Shown piece after piece: positions 9,188 through 21,893 of a stretch of 64,000 nt of DNA. The first letter of the stretch is position 1. Each line of letters begins with the position of its first letter. The position numbers were made by a program, and so were the translations under genes. Source of the DNA: Limonium bicolor (taxonomy: Eukaryota; Streptophyta; Magnoliopsida; Caryophyllales; Plumbaginaceae); assembly GCA_023374045.1 (NCBI GenBank), contig CM041777.1:477191594-477255593 (forward strand), in the 5' to 3' direction. The notes under the pieces were generated by a model that was not told the origin of the DNA, searched no databases, and saw only the letters and a list, made by a program, of their open reading frames with translations.

Positions 9188-10618
9188 ATGAACGGTTCTT
9201 CCGGTTCCAATTCCAGTTCTAACATATCTATTCCTGTGTTAGACGGTAAAAATTATAATCGGTGGTCAATTCAGATGCGGGTGATATTTGATTATCACGA
9301 GTTATATACAGTGGTGAATGACGGTGTTCCAGAGCTTGTGGCGAATACAAATGACGCACAGAAGGCTACCCACAAGGAGAATACAAAAAAGGACAAGAAG
9401 GCACTCTATTTAATTCATCAAGGCGTGAATGACGAGGTGTTCGAGAAAATCGATGCAGCAACTACGGCAAAAGAAGCTTGGGATACCTTGATGACCACTT
9501 TCAAAGGGGCAGAGAAAGTCAAGAAGGTGAGGTTACAAACCTTACGATGCCAATACGAGTTGCTGCAGATAGAGTCTTCAGAGACGGCGTCAAAATACAT
9601 CAGTCGACTCCTGGCTTTGACAAACCAGATGAAGATCAATGGAGAGGCGCTGACAGAACAGTCCAAAGTAGAGAAGATCTTGCGGTCACTAACACCCCAG
9701 TTCGACAGTGTTGTAATAGCACTTGAAGAGGCTCATGATACAGCCAAAATGACTGTGGATGAGGTGACAGGAACGTTGCAAGTACATGAGCAACGTATGA
9801 ATGAGAGAAAGACGAAGAAGCCAATCGAGCAAGCATTGCAAGCTCAAGTTTCTCTCACAGACGACCAAGATAAGGAGCCAAAGAAGAGGCAAGGTGGCTC
9901 CGTCTGGAGAGGAAGAGGTCGTGGATCATATAGAGGTTGTGGTGGCTACAACAATTATGGTGGCCAAAGAAATCACGATGGCGGTGAAGGTAAATCAAGT
10001 TCAAACCATCAACGAAACCACGATAGAGGTCGTGGACGTGGTAGAGGTAGAGAACGTGGAAGGTATGGCAGATCTGATGTCCAATGTTATGCATGTCATA
10101 AATATGGTCATTATGCTTTAGAATCCAGAAACAAAGGCAAAAACCAGAGTGCAAACTATGTGCAACATAGCGATGCCAGTGATGAAAAAGACCATACACT
10201 TTTGATGGTCACTGACGATGGGGAGAGACCAGATAGCCAGACTTGGTTCCTTGACACCGCCTGCACAAATCATATGTATGGAAAGAAGGAGTTGTTCACC
10301 CATCTTGATGAGTCGATACACACCACAGTAAAATTTGGAGATGAAAGTAAGATCCCAGTTGCCGGTAAAGGAAAAATTCTCATGAATTTGAAGAATAGAG
10401 ACCACAGGTATATTTCTGATGTCTTCTATGTGCCCAAGTTGAGAACGAATTTATTAAGTATTGGCCAGCTACATGAAAAGGGGTATGATATGAAGCTTTA
10501 TGGTGGCAAGCTTTCTGTTTCTGACGAAAAGGGTACACTAATTCTCACCGCTGATATGACTAGAAATCGTATGTTTCCGGTTGATATCTCTAGTGGTGCT
10601 TATCATTGCTTGTCTACT
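9188..10618 (+). pseudogene. gag: copia A2 gag-protease, 5' part of the polyprotein, cut by insertion B
   Basis: Here the start codon is kept: ATG at 9188 (MNGSSGSNSSSN) follows an A-tract and is preferred over the upstream in-frame GTG at 9164. Gag domain NYNRWSIQMRVIF, LRSLTPQFDSVV, RG-rich basic region, zinc knuckle CYACHKYGHYALES (last Cys replaced by Ser), protease box FLDTACTNHM, then FYVPKLRTNLLSIGQL typical of the copia protease-integrase linker. Open to the insertion point; the last few codons of the frame come from LTR B. The missing part continues at 46778. Confidence 0.88.
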
Positions 10619-12360
10619 ATAACCTATATATGATCTTGTTAGGGTCCGAGATGGATTCCTAAGGCTTAGTTAGGCCTAATTAGTATACGGGAATGATTCC
10701 TGAAGAAAATGGATCCAAATAATGGGTTAAAACGCTAAATAAGCATTAAAGCACGTTTTTCGAGAAAACCCGAAAACGTGACTTTAAGAGGTCAAATGGA
10801 CCCGTAAAAATTATGGTTGACTATATAATTATAGTTAAGCATTAATGGGAGTTTAATAACCAATAATAATAAAGAAACGAGATAAATCCGAAAAACAGGC
10901 CCGGTTTGTGAATACTGCCAAACCGGGTAAAATAACGAGCGTATTCTGTAAAAAACGAAAAACGCTCCCAGCTTATATCTTGTGTGGGCCGATTTTAATT
11001 GGTATACACACACACATTTAACTAGCTTGTTAGCTTATTAAGTCACAAGATGACAAATAAATAAAGTAAAAAGGGAATTGTAAAAAGAGACTTTACTTAC
11101 TCTCTCACCTTCTTTCCTTCTTCATTTACGATTCCCAGCCTCCTCTCTGTATTCTCTTCTTCCCCAGAGAGCTCCATGGCGATTTCATCAGAGAGCAACA
11201 ACACCATCTTCCTTCTCCCTTAACTTGCTCATTTCTACACCAAATCACACAAAATTTGTACCGTTGGATTCCTCTTGTTTAGGGCAACATTTTCCACCCT
11301 TCAAAAACTTAAAACCCTCATTTTCATTTTCATGACCGTAGCCTCCGTTGAATCTTGAAGAGGTGTTTTGAGTCTCCTTCATCTCCTAAATACTCCAAGG
11401 TAAAAATAAGCTCAAGTCTTCCATCTTTCTAGCTTATTCTTGCTAAATCAAAAAAATGCCCACGTTGAACTTGGCTCCATTTTCCATCCGGTTTTGGTCT
11501 TCAACAGAGGGGTGAGATTTTGCTAGTCTTGCTGTTCAAAGTTTGCACTCAAGAGAGTAAGGTAATTCCTTAGTGTTAAAGCCCTAAAAAAAACTAGCTC
11601 TTGAAATATTAATTTGTGAGGAACGTGAGTATTAAACTAGCTTGTTATGTGTGGTTTGGGCTATGATTGTAGATATCAATCTAGACCTCTGTTTGGTGAG
11701 AAAACAAGAAGAGGAAGAGAGAACAAGGGAAAGAGGAAGAAAAAGGAAAGAAAACAGGAAAAAAAGCTAGCAAGGTAATGAACTTACCTTGGGTTGGTTT
11801 TGTTCTCTGTAAACAGATTTTGAATGTAAATAAATGACCTTGTTAGTGTAGTTGTGATGCTATAATGTTGACTGATGAGTGAAGTTGTTTAATGTTGCTT
11901 AAGTGAGGGAAATAAGCCATGAGATTAATCTGTTACATAGGTGATAGCAAGTAGGGAAGTAATGTGCTGCTATAATGATTTTAAGGCTTATATGAACAGG
12001 GATGTTAAACTTATTGTGAGCATATTTAGTGTGGTGAAAATGCTTTGAAAGTAGACAAGTCTGCCAAGATTTGGCTAGGAAACTATGGGCTTGAGTGTGT
12101 TAGTACGTGGAGTTAGAATGGTAAGAAAGAAAGGATTGAAAACTGCATCAGAGACAAGAAACAAGGATCTGTAACAGAAGGAAATTACAGTGAAATGGGT
12201 TAAGTAACGGATGATTATATAGAGTGGATTAGGTTAGTTTTGAATGCCTAATCAATGTCAAAACATGCTAGAATATATGTAGGAAGAGTGGGGAAGAAGT
12301 TGGCATGAGTTTTGAGTTGAAACATAATAAAAAACATACATATTTCTCATTTCTGCAAGT

Positions 12361-12540
12361 GGTCCGGGTCTGTAAACAAGTACAGAAACCCGGACCAAGG
12401 CTAAAACACGGCAGAAAGTGTAACAGAGGAGTGGTCCGGGTTTCTAAACTAGGACACAAACCCGGACCACCCCTAAAATGCACCCGAGAGTGACCAGAAG
12501 TATTGGTCCGGGTTTGTAAACTCGGACACAAACCTGGACC
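12361..12540 (+). repeat. Hairpin array in LTR B: three 36-bp GGTCCGGG...CCCGGACC units at a 72-bp period
   Basis: Units at 12361-12396, 12433-12468 and 12505-12540. Each starts GGTCCGGGT and ends ACCCGGACC (CCTGGACC in the third), able to fold as a stem. Units 2 and 3 have a further GGAC in the middle (AGGACAC, CGGACAC) that offers a competing arm. Spacers are 36 bp and differ. Likely transcribed, because it lies downstream of the presumed start region. Confidence 0.85.
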
Positions 12541-13734
12541 ACCCCATTTTCTTCACAGAAACCATTTTAAGCCATTTTAAGGTAGGGCTTGATGGGTATT
12601 GGTGTTAGATGATGTTTATGACTTGTTTGGTGACCTATAAAGGTCCTTAGAAGTGTAAACAAATTTTAGAAGTGAATGAGAAAGTTGTGAGTTTATGAAC
12701 ACATGAACTAAACTAGGAATAACGGGATAACGGGGTTAAGTACGGGAGTTGCATTTAATTATGTGCCGTATGAACTTAGTATTAATAATAATGTTTTGAA
12801 CATTATCAGAGGATCGTGTGTGACCTGAGCATGGTGAGATGACACGGTAAAAGTAAAAACCCCGGTGAAAGGTATGATTTTCTCATGCCCCGTATGCTAA
12901 CCGAGTTACGTTGATTTGTGTGTTTGTGTGCCGGCCTAATCAAGATTAAAGCATGAAAATAATCCCTTGTTTGATTATGTATGCCTTGTTGTATGTTGTA
13001 TGAGCTAACATACTTGTATGCCGGTGTGGTCTAACATAGTGCATAGACCGACTCAAAGTGAGTATTGATTGACTAGAAACCCGTAGATCGGGTAGTCTCA
13101 TAAACAATGAAATATGCAAACACACACAAGCTATCGATCAAAGTATAACGATAACGCAAACTATGAACTCCTTTGTATGTGAGGAGATGCACGGGTTGAG
13201 TAAATACCCGATAGCGGTTAGAAAACCTTATTGAAACAATCCACGGAATAAATAAGAGTGGAGAGGTAAATGAACCTCCGTAGTGAGGATTGACGTTAGT
13301 TTAAAGATGTGAACTTATAAGAAAGGTAAAAGAGACCTAAGGGACTAAGTAACTCCCTTGAGACATGGTCGACCTCCTATATGAGGATTTTACCCGGTAT
13401 AAGAAAATAACCATAAGTGTAAGTATTTGAAATGTATGGGTAACCCTTGAAACTATGGTTACCCGAATTCAAGTAATGTTCCCTAATCATTTGGAGCATC
13501 GAGAGAGATGCTCCTAGACTAATATACATAATTATATTACAACTCCGAGAGAGGAGTGCACGGGAATGTGAGTAGTCTGAGAGTAGTTGGACCTATGTGT
13601 AAGTAGTGTGAACTAAGAGAGAGTTCTGGGAGCTAGTTGATCTATGCTCGAGTGCCATGTGTTTTGGCTTAAGTAAGTTTCAAGAGTAACAAGCGTGACG
13701 TAGGAGACCTGTAGTGTCTCTAGAATCTACAAGA

Positions 13735-13824
13735 GCTTGAGTAGTAGTAACCCAAGAGTGTGGGTGAGATAAAGAGTAAGTAACCCAAGAGTGTGGGTAA
13801 GATAAAGAGTAAGTAACCCATGAG
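13735..13824 (+). repeat. ~40-bp tandem repeat in LTR B (AGTAACCCAAGAGTGTGGGT)
   Basis: Two and a half copies of a unit AGTAACCCAAGAGTGTGGGT plus GAGATAAAGAGTA. The last partial copy ends ...AACCCATGAG where LTR L1 begins. Confidence 0.7.
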
Positions 13825-16800
13825 TGTAACACCCCAACCCGAAATCCAATAACCTGTATGACGATCACTCCCAAATAAAACACAAACTGCAGCGGAAATA
13901 AATACAACAACCGGGCGGTATTACAATGCCGTTGGCCACCCTTGTGACCAACAAGGCTCACTCCAAATACAATCTCCAAAAGTCACGGTCTGAATACGAA
14001 TACAATCCGAGATACTAGGAATCAAACTCAAAGGCACAATTAAGTAAAACAAATAACTAGTAGGAGACTCCCATAGCTTGAATCTACCCCACCTACACTC
14101 GGTGTGGTAATCTTCTCAACTTCAGGTACCTGAAAAATGGGGGTGCCCCCAAAGGGGCTCAGCAAACAATGCTGGTATGGAAAACGTGCAGCCCATCGTC
14201 TACCGGGCCACACCAACTACTTTGTCGAATACATGCAGTTCATTTTTGTAAAGCTGTAAACAAGCATAGTATGCTAATAACAAGTATCCATACAAGGACA
14301 ACAATGTCACATAAAACAAGACTTCAGAAGGTCAAGTTAGATGAACTGTAATCATTTGATAGTTGTCGGGTCCACACAGTGGGACTGACAGATGTATAGG
14401 AGTATGTCAATATAGTGGAGGTATAGTGACCTCGTTATAAAGAAAGGTTGGGTAAGTAGTCCCCCAGAAGGTAACGTAGTTAATTCCTGTACTTGAAAGA
14501 TGTGGGAATCGAACCCTCGAGAGGAATGAAGTCTTCCTCTCCACTTGAACTGTTCCGGTACGCAGCCGGTGAGTGACATAGTGCACCCAAAACTCTAGAA
14601 CTGTTCCGGTACGCAGCCGGTGGGTAGCATAGTGCACCCAGAACTCCCGTCGACGTAAATTGAATAGGAGACGACCTGTGACAGGTACAGCTCCTGTAGC
14701 ATGCATGGCTAGATCCAACTGGGCTCCTCGCTTCTCGTAGTATAGAATTTGTTAGATGTCATATAAGGACGTTAGTCAAGAACACAATGTGTATTGTCAA
14801 TTATCACGTTTAGGATAATGACGTTTGTTATAAAGTGAAGTTAGTGAGAGACTTGAGTACAAGTTCTCGGTATAATAAAGCGTATTTAATCCACTGGTAT
14901 AGTAGTGTTTGTATGCGTGGGACATACACGTTGTAGTTAGCATCATTCATGCACATGAAATAATACAACGGTGCACAAGAGTAAACAACATTTTACATTA
15001 ATTATCTTGGTCGTTATTTCAAACAACAGACAGCACACAAGCCGGTGTAATCCGGTAGAAAACAGGTTGCAAGAATCCCATACCGTTCACCGTAGACTGT
15101 ACTTGTTTAAATTCCCGGTCAACGTCTGGTCAAACAAAGTCCTAGAATAGGATTAACTGAGAGGGTTAATTTATGTTACCCTTATATAATAATTTTATTG
15201 GATCATTCAACAATTTCGTATTTGTTATTTCATGTGAGGTTTATTTCTTTTAATTACCTCATGATTTTATGTATAACTTATTTGTTATTCCTTTTGATTT
15301 ATTTATAAATCCTTTAATGTACATATATGTATTTATTTATTCATGTACTATATTTGTTATTTATTTTTAATTGTCTAGGTGACATAGCAACTTATAATTT
15401 CTTAACTATATTTATATGCCATACATGGACATAAAATTCTTATAGTTTTTATTATTCTCCTTTTAACCATAAATAATATTTATTGATTACCTTTAAATTC
15501 CTTATAACTACATAAGCCATAGTTTTAATTCCATAATTCTTTTAATCAAAATTCTTTCTTCTAATTCCTCCAAATATTCATATAGGACCTATATTTATTT
15601 AAATCTAAATCCTTACCCTTATTTTTCGGTTATTTACAAAACAACCACATTAATTCATAAACTTTATATTTAATTTCTAATCTCATTATATTATAGTTTT
15701 AATTCCTTATTAATTAAATTCCAAAACTACCATTAATATTTTGGTATATTTCTTTTGGAAATATTATAACTTTTCAAAATTACCATTTAGCCCCTTAAAT
15801 TCTCGGCCTATATATATATATATTTCATAATTACAATTTAACCACAAAATTATAATCTTTACATAATGCCTAAACTATAGTTTTAATTTTAATTCTCCAC
15901 AAATGCCGACGAATATATTATATATACATTCTTAAATTACAAAACTAACCCAAGGTATTTCGGCTTTGTCATATACTTTCCATTAATACATTTTCACCCA
16001 AAACTTTATAATAGTTACTTAATAACTTATAAACTATAGTTTAAATATTTAATTTCTCAAAATTTCGAAAGTGAACTTAATAATTCTCTTAATTATGATT
16101 TCGCCCATATTCAACTCCAAACTTTCATAATAAGTTTTATAAATTACATAATAGCCCAAAACTTTATAAAATGTTATTTTAACACTTGTTTAAATTATCT
16201 AAAATTCATAAACTTAATTCCTAACCTTATATTATATCTATTTATCCCAAGGATACCCTTAACTCTCGGTTTTTATAGTATATGCACCAAACTTTGTAAA
16301 AATTACATTTTAGCCACATAACTTAATTAATTAGCCATTTAAGCACTAATAAAATATTTTTAACTCTCCAAACTTTATAATATAGTTTATATACCTAAGT
16401 AGGTCATTAATACCTATTTATCACTTAGACCATTCGGCCATAATTAATTAGTGACCATATAGTATATAAAAGTGGATTTATATGTCAAAATAACTATACA
16501 TAAATTCATAGGAGTTATATAACTCATGTAAAAATTATTGTAATGTCTTATATTGATTCTTAGCTCAAAATAGAACATTTTTACCCTTGATAATTCGGTT
16601 TGAATTTGTACCTAACATAGATAAATTTTGTGACACAAAATGTGTCTTAAGGTAAATATTTTCCATATATGTTATAGATTATATTTTTGGTATATTATAC
16701 CATGTAGTTTCGGTTTTATATAACCTAGGAGATGTACATAATTTTTGTATAATTTTTAGAAGCTTATCAAAGCTTAAAACATAAGGATTAACTTAGTAAA

Positions 16801-18711
16801 CTTACTTCTCAACTAAGGTGGTTAAGTGCTTGAACTCTTCTTGAATCTCCAAGCTTTCTCCAAGGAAATTTTGATGCTCCACTTCGGTTATATGCAAGTG
16901 GTGAAGGAGTTTAGGAGTTAGATCTTCAATAAAGATCTTAAGTAGATTTGTAAGTAGTTTTCCAAGAATTTACCTTAAGCTTTTCTCCTTATAATTTCGG
17001 CTCACTTAAGGTGGATGAAGAACAAGCTTTCCTTCATGAAAATGAAGAAGAAAAGAACCTTAGAAGAGATAGAAATCGGTTACACAATAAAATGTGCTTT
17101 AAGGATTTTCAAGCTTGAAAACTACCTTAAGATAACCTTGAGATGCTCCTTGGATTAATGTTGGTTTAGACAACCTCCTTGGAGTGTTAGTTGATGCCGA
17201 ATGCTTGTTGTTATGCTAGGAAGAGTTTTGCTTCAAGGCTTGACAAGAAATGCTAGGAAATTACCTTAAAGATGAAGATAGAAGTTAAAACTCCATTAAT
17301 GGACTTAAGAGCTTCAAAGGAAGAAGATGAAGGAAGAAGAGAGACACTTACCAACCGGTTGCAAGAAGGAAATGAGATGGGAATTGCAACCGTAGGCTTA
17401 AGGCAAGCTTGGTAAGGATTTTTGTTTTGTTTATTCTAATGTTAATTTGACTAACCTTTCCATTTGTTTATTCCATAGGTTATTGGCTCAATAAATGCCC
17501 ATGTTCTATGCTCATAATCGGCCATGATACAAGACAAGGCAAGGTGGGAACAATTATGGATGCTAAATGACAAGTAAGTTAGGTAAGGTTCTTATTCTTT
17601 GATTTTTCAATGTTAAAGCTTGTCCTCTTCTTCCCTTGTAGGTGGCCGGTTTTTAGGTCTGCTTGGAGCCTCTCAATCGGCAGCTTGGAGCCTTAGACAA
17701 GCATGGGGTGGTCACATGCAATTAACAAATCAAAAGGTAAAAGCTAGATCTACTTTTTGGCTTTAATTATCTTTACTTTTGTCAAGCTAACATGGCTTGT
17801 TTTCTGGCAGGATTTCGACAGCATGGAGGTCAAATGAGACCTACATTCCTTTGCCATTAAGTATTATAGCACATGGGAAGGTGAGTCATCATGTCTTATG
17901 CCTTTTATAAGTTTTTAATGTAAGTTTTATACTAGTTTTTGGACTGAAAATCGGCCCCTATAGAGCACCTTGTTTGACACTGCCTTTAGTTGATTTAGAG
18001 ATTCAATTTAACCCTATTTAAGATTCATAATTCGTGGCATGTCAAAAACTACAAGGTAATTGCGTAAAACGCGTTTTAGTGACACCCGAATGTGTGTTTT
18101 TTGCTCTAAGGATATTTTGTAAAATAAATTGTCTTTGAGTTCCAAGTGTTTAGACACTTATTATAGTAAATAAACATATATTAAGATGTTACATTGAGTT
18201 ATATGGGGTTAAATCAACCCATGACATAATTTACGGGCCATCGGGACACTCCCGGGCAAAAAGGCGCAAGAAAATCCTCCTGTGGTTTTGTTGAATTTTG
18301 AGAAACCACTTCGTGGTTCTCTTTAGAATGGTTAATAATGATGTTAGGAACTCTAGAATTAATTTTATAGGAGTTCGTGCCACCTCGGCACTCCTCCGGG
18401 CTTTTCGTGCTTTAAGGGGCGTGCGTGAGCATTCCCGAGCGTTTTGTGTTTTTGACTGAATATAGCCTAGGGAATATGTTTATATATTCATATAATGAGT
18501 GTATGACCATTTGGTTTAGGTTTTAGAAGGTCATACAAGGTCATGCTTGACCATATGTTTCTAAGGCGTTTTAGCGTTTATGGAGAAACGACTATTTTTT
18601 TACGTAACGTTCTCATGCATGGGTTTGCATGCGTACGTGAAATGATTTATATTTGGATTATTTTCCATTAAATAATGGTTTTATAATGATAATAAGATTT
18701 GGGGTATTTCA
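13825..18711 (-). repeat. LTR L1 (3' LTR of chromovirus C), 4.9 kb
   Basis: On the plus strand it runs TGTAACACCCC...GGGGTATTTCA, so in element sense it reads TGAAATACCCC...GGGGTGTTACA. It is followed at 18712 by the reverse complement of a PPT, which fixes minus orientation and makes this the 3' LTR. Very AT-rich centre (15180-16780). Outside its termini it does not resemble L2/L3 by eye, so it is a different LTR family with the same end sequences. The element-sense transcript probably starts near 17400-17430. No coding capacity. Confidence 0.8.
14555..14650 (-). repeat. ~53-bp tandem duplication in L1
   Basis: Two copies of a unit containing CTGTTCCGGTACGCAGCCGG and AGCATAGTGCACCCA (variant GACATAGTGCACCCA). 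Frames across it on either strand are repeat artefacts. Confidence 0.7.
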
Positions 18712-18731
18712 ATCTACCCCCCTTAAAAAGG
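18712..18731 (-). promoter_or_regulatory. Polypurine tract of element C
   Basis: Plus strand ATCTACCCCCCTTAAAAAGG; in element sense a purine tract AAGGGGGGTAGAT directly before the LTR. Shared almost exactly with D at 27443. Confidence 0.85.
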
Positions 18732-19166
18732 ACTTCGCCCCAAAGTCTCATATCTAAATTTATAAGGTTGTGGGGAATCAAGTTCCACTAAGTATCCACA
18801 ACTCAATCTAGTTTTTAGGGATCAAGTCCCAAGTCTCTATATTCCTAAGTTCATAGTGTACATCAAACACAACAGGAATACTTTGGAAGGTCATATCATA
18901 TACCTACAATGTAGTGCAATGTAGTAAACACAATCATGTTTCATTTCAAATAGTGCAACGTAGTGCACATAATCTTTCCATTGTAGTGTAACGAAGTACA
19001 CATCAATAAGTAAAATACACGGTGCAATCAAATATAGTGTTACACAAGAACACATACAAGACAAAGTGTCACAGAAAAACACAAATGCACACTAAACTCA
19101 CAAATGAAAAAGGCTCTCCCCCCCAAAAAAAGAAGGGGTACGCCCCTGTACCCTAGACTAAAGTGT
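18732..19166. other. 3' untranslated stretch of element C
   Basis: Between the end of pol and the PPT. Irregular repeats of GTAGTGCAA/CATGTAGTGTA type around 18895-19030. No coding capacity. Confidence 0.5.
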
Positions 19167-19456
19167 CTAGTCGGTAAATAATGAGGGAAACTTCGCTCGC
19201 ATATCAGCTTCTAGCTCCCATGTGGCCTCCTCAACCTCATGGTTCGACCAAAGAACCTTTACGAGGCTCACAGACTTGTTTCGAGTCTCTTGTGTCTTTC
19301 TATCTAAGATTCGTTACGGTGTTTCCACGTACCGCATTGTGGTTCTAATGATAGTGTCTCTGGTTGTAGAACATGAGAAGGATGAGGCATGTATTTCTTA
19401 AGCTGAGACACGTGAAAAACGTTATGTACCTTGCCCAATTCTGCTGGTAAATCAAG
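19167..19456 (-). pseudogene. Element C chromodomain region (C-terminal end of integrase)
   Basis: In element sense the frame before the stop at 19167 reads VLWSNHEVEEATWELEADMR and ends FPSLFTD. This W..ATWE..L signature is the C-terminal chromodomain-like tail of Tekay-type chromoviruses, thought to direct integration into particular chromatin. An internal stop (CACCGTAA, near 19318) and frame changes separate it from the integrase frame that ends at 19457. The matching region of D is 27750-27938. Confidence 0.75.
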
Positions 19457-20569
19457 TCAATATGCCACAAGACCCACCCGCTCTGTGATAGCGTAGGGTC
19501 CTACAAACTTCGGGCTTAGCTTGCCCTTCTGTCCAAATCTGAATACACCCTTCATGGGTGATACTCGAAGAAATACCTGGTCGCCAACTGCGAACTCAAG
19601 GTCTCGTCGTCTCTCATCAGCATACGATTTCTGTCTGTCTTGTGCTGCTTTCATATTATTTCTGATTTGTTGTACTTCTGCTTGAACTTGCTCCAAGTAC
19701 TCAGGCCCAATGATGACGGTCTCACTAGACTCGTCCCAGCACAATGGTGTGCGGCATGGTCTGCCATATAGTGCTTGAAAAGGTGACATCTGTATAGAGG
19801 CGTGATAGCTGTTATTGTATGCGAACTCGATCAGGTGTAACCTATCTATCCAGCTACCCTGGAAATCCAAGGCACATGCTCGTAGCATGTCCTCTAAGGT
19901 CTGAATAGTCCTCTCTGACTGACCATCCGTCTGAGGATGAAATGCTGTGCTAAGCTTCAATTCAGTTCCAAGTGCTTCGCGAGTAGCTCGCCAATATCGT
20001 GAGAGAAATCTAGTATCTCGATCTGAAACAATAGTCTTTGGTACTCCATGATGTCTGATAATCTCCTTCTCAAATAGTTCTACCAACTTTGGCACTTTCC
20101 AAGTGTCTTTCATCGGAATAAACCTCGCAACCTTAGTCAGTCGATCAACAACAACCCAAATCATATTTAGTCCTCCTCTCGTAGGTGGTAGTCCCACCAC
20201 GAAGTCCATAGAGATATCATAAAACTTCCATTCAGGAACTGGCATAGACTGTACCATGCCTCCTGGTCGTCTATGTTTGAATTTCACTTTCTGACAAGTG
20301 AGACATCGAATCACATATTCTGTCACGTCGCCCTTCATACCACTCCACCAGAAATACCTCTTTAGATCTTTGTACATCTTAGAAGCTCCTGGATGGACAG
20401 ATGTGGAAGAAGTGTGGGACTCTCGAAGAATATGCTCTTTTATATCTGTGCTGTCTCTGGGAATACATAATCTGCCCCTTAATCTGATCAGCCCATCATC
20501 ATGTAACTGAAACTCATACTTCCCTCCTTCAAATGTACCGTCAGACAACTTCTGACTAATCTTCATCAT
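19457..20569 (-). pseudogene. int: Element C integrase (370-codon open fragment)
   Basis: Ty3/gypsy integrase. Zinc domain: HILRESHTSSTSVH ... CLTCQKVK (HHCC). Core: SMDFVVGLPP (first D), IVSDRDTRFLS (second D), TDGQSERTIQTL (E), followed by the GPY/F-type module (SPKFVGPYAITERVG). All three catalytic acids are present. The fragment starts inside the RNase H-integrase linker and ends at a stop before the chromodomain. Closely related to the D integrase but with many substitutions, so C and D are separate lineages. Confidence 0.88.
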
Positions 20570-21893
20570 TCGCTGATCATTCTGCTGTGCGCTACGTATT
20601 CGTCTATAAGACTCGAGCTAGCACAATGGCATTTAGGGAATGTGCTCGTCGACCAATGCCGTCCTACGATACCACATTAGCTTTTCCCTCTTTGTACTGC
20701 AAATCAATGTCATAGTCCTTGAGAAATTCAACCCATCTCCTTTGTCTCATGTTTAACTCCTTCTGGGTGAATACATATTTCAAACTTTTGTGGTCCGAGT
20801 ATACGGTATCTGGACACCATACAGGCAGTGGCGCCAGATCTTCAATGCAAAAACAATTGCTCAAGCTCCAAGTCATGTGTGGGATAGTTTTCCTCATGTT
20901 TTCTTCAACTGTCGGGAAGCGTAGGCGACTACCTTCCCATCTGCATGAGTAACACCCTAATCCCATGCCTGATCATCACAGTAACTTCATAACCCTCTGT
21001 GCCTTCAGGTATAGTCAAAACAGGTGCTGATGTCAAAAGCATCCTTCAATACTGGAATGAGGTCTCACATTCTGTAGTCCATGTGAATGGTGTGTCCTTT
21101 TTCATTAAACTTGTCATAATTTTGCTATTTTAGAGAAATCTCTGACAAACCTTCTGTTAGTAGCCTGCTAACCCAAGGAAACTCCTGATATCAGTCACTG
21201 TCTTTGGACTAGGCCAGGTGCGACTGCTTCTATTTTGGCTGGATCCACTGCGATCCCTGCGTCTTGAGATAACAGGTCCTAAAAAGAAACTCTGTCTAAC
21301 CAAAACTCGCACTTGGAGAACTTAGCATAAAGCTGGTTCCCCTTAAGATCTCGAGTACATGTCGGAGGTGACTCTCATGCTCTTCCTTAGACTTTGAATA
21401 AATTAGGATATCATCGATGAATACAACCACGGTCTTGTCCAGCTGCTCTCTCAATAATCTTTGATTAAATCCATGAGACTGCCGGTGCGTTTTGACAAGC
21501 CAAAAGGCATAACCGTAAACTCATAGTGGCCATATCGTGTTCTGAATGCTTGTCTTATCTCTGTCTTGACTCCCTGATAGGTATCTGATGGTACCCTGAT
21601 CTCAAATCGATCTTGAAAACACCTTTGCTCCAACGTCAAACAATCGTCAATTGTGGTGTTCGGGTATGGATATGTGTTCTTCACTGATATTGCATTAAGC
21701 TATCTGTAATCGATACATAACCGAAGGCTCCCATCCTTCTCTTCACAAAAGCACTGGTGCTCCCCAAGGAGATACACTAGGTCGTATGTATCCCGTGTCT
21801 AATAAATCCTTCAGCTGTTCCTTCAACTCAGCCATCTCTACTGGTGTCATACGGTACGGTGCCTTAGCTATGGGACCGATACCTGGTAGTAAT
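20570..21893 (-). pseudogene. Element C reverse transcriptase-RNase H, heavily decayed
   Basis: Pieces in several frames: RNase H and connection ([35 protein letters not shown] at 20664-20966), the RT catalytic box [14 protein letters not shown] (about 21390-21430) and [16 protein letters not shown] (about 21500-21545). Multiple frameshifts and stops. The catalytic residues are visible but the gene cannot give a protein. Confidence 0.8.

Larger units (their letters stand above)
10624..13824 (+). mobile_element. Solo gypsy LTR B, left part
   Basis: Long LTR in plus orientation whose right part is 46383-46777; joined length ~3.6 kb. The flanking 5-bp duplication ATAAC (10619-10623 and 46778-46782) inside copia A2 and the absence of any internal region show a solo LTR left by LTR-LTR recombination. 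The left end reads CTATATATGATC and not canonical TG, so the first bases may be altered. The CT-rich stretch at 11095-11160 after AAATAAATAAAG looks like a transcription start region (inference). No coding capacity; short frames are noise. Confidence 0.72.

Noticed and set aside
12361..12540. 36-bp palindromic repeats separated by 36-bp spacers resembling a CRISPR array
   Set aside because: Only three imperfect units, inside a plant LTR, with counterparts in other LTR families and no cas genes. It is a retrotransposon hairpin repeat.
14407..14718. Minus-strand 103-codon frame with duplicated EFWVHYATHRLRTGTV
   Set aside because: Arises from the 53-bp duplication in LTR L1.
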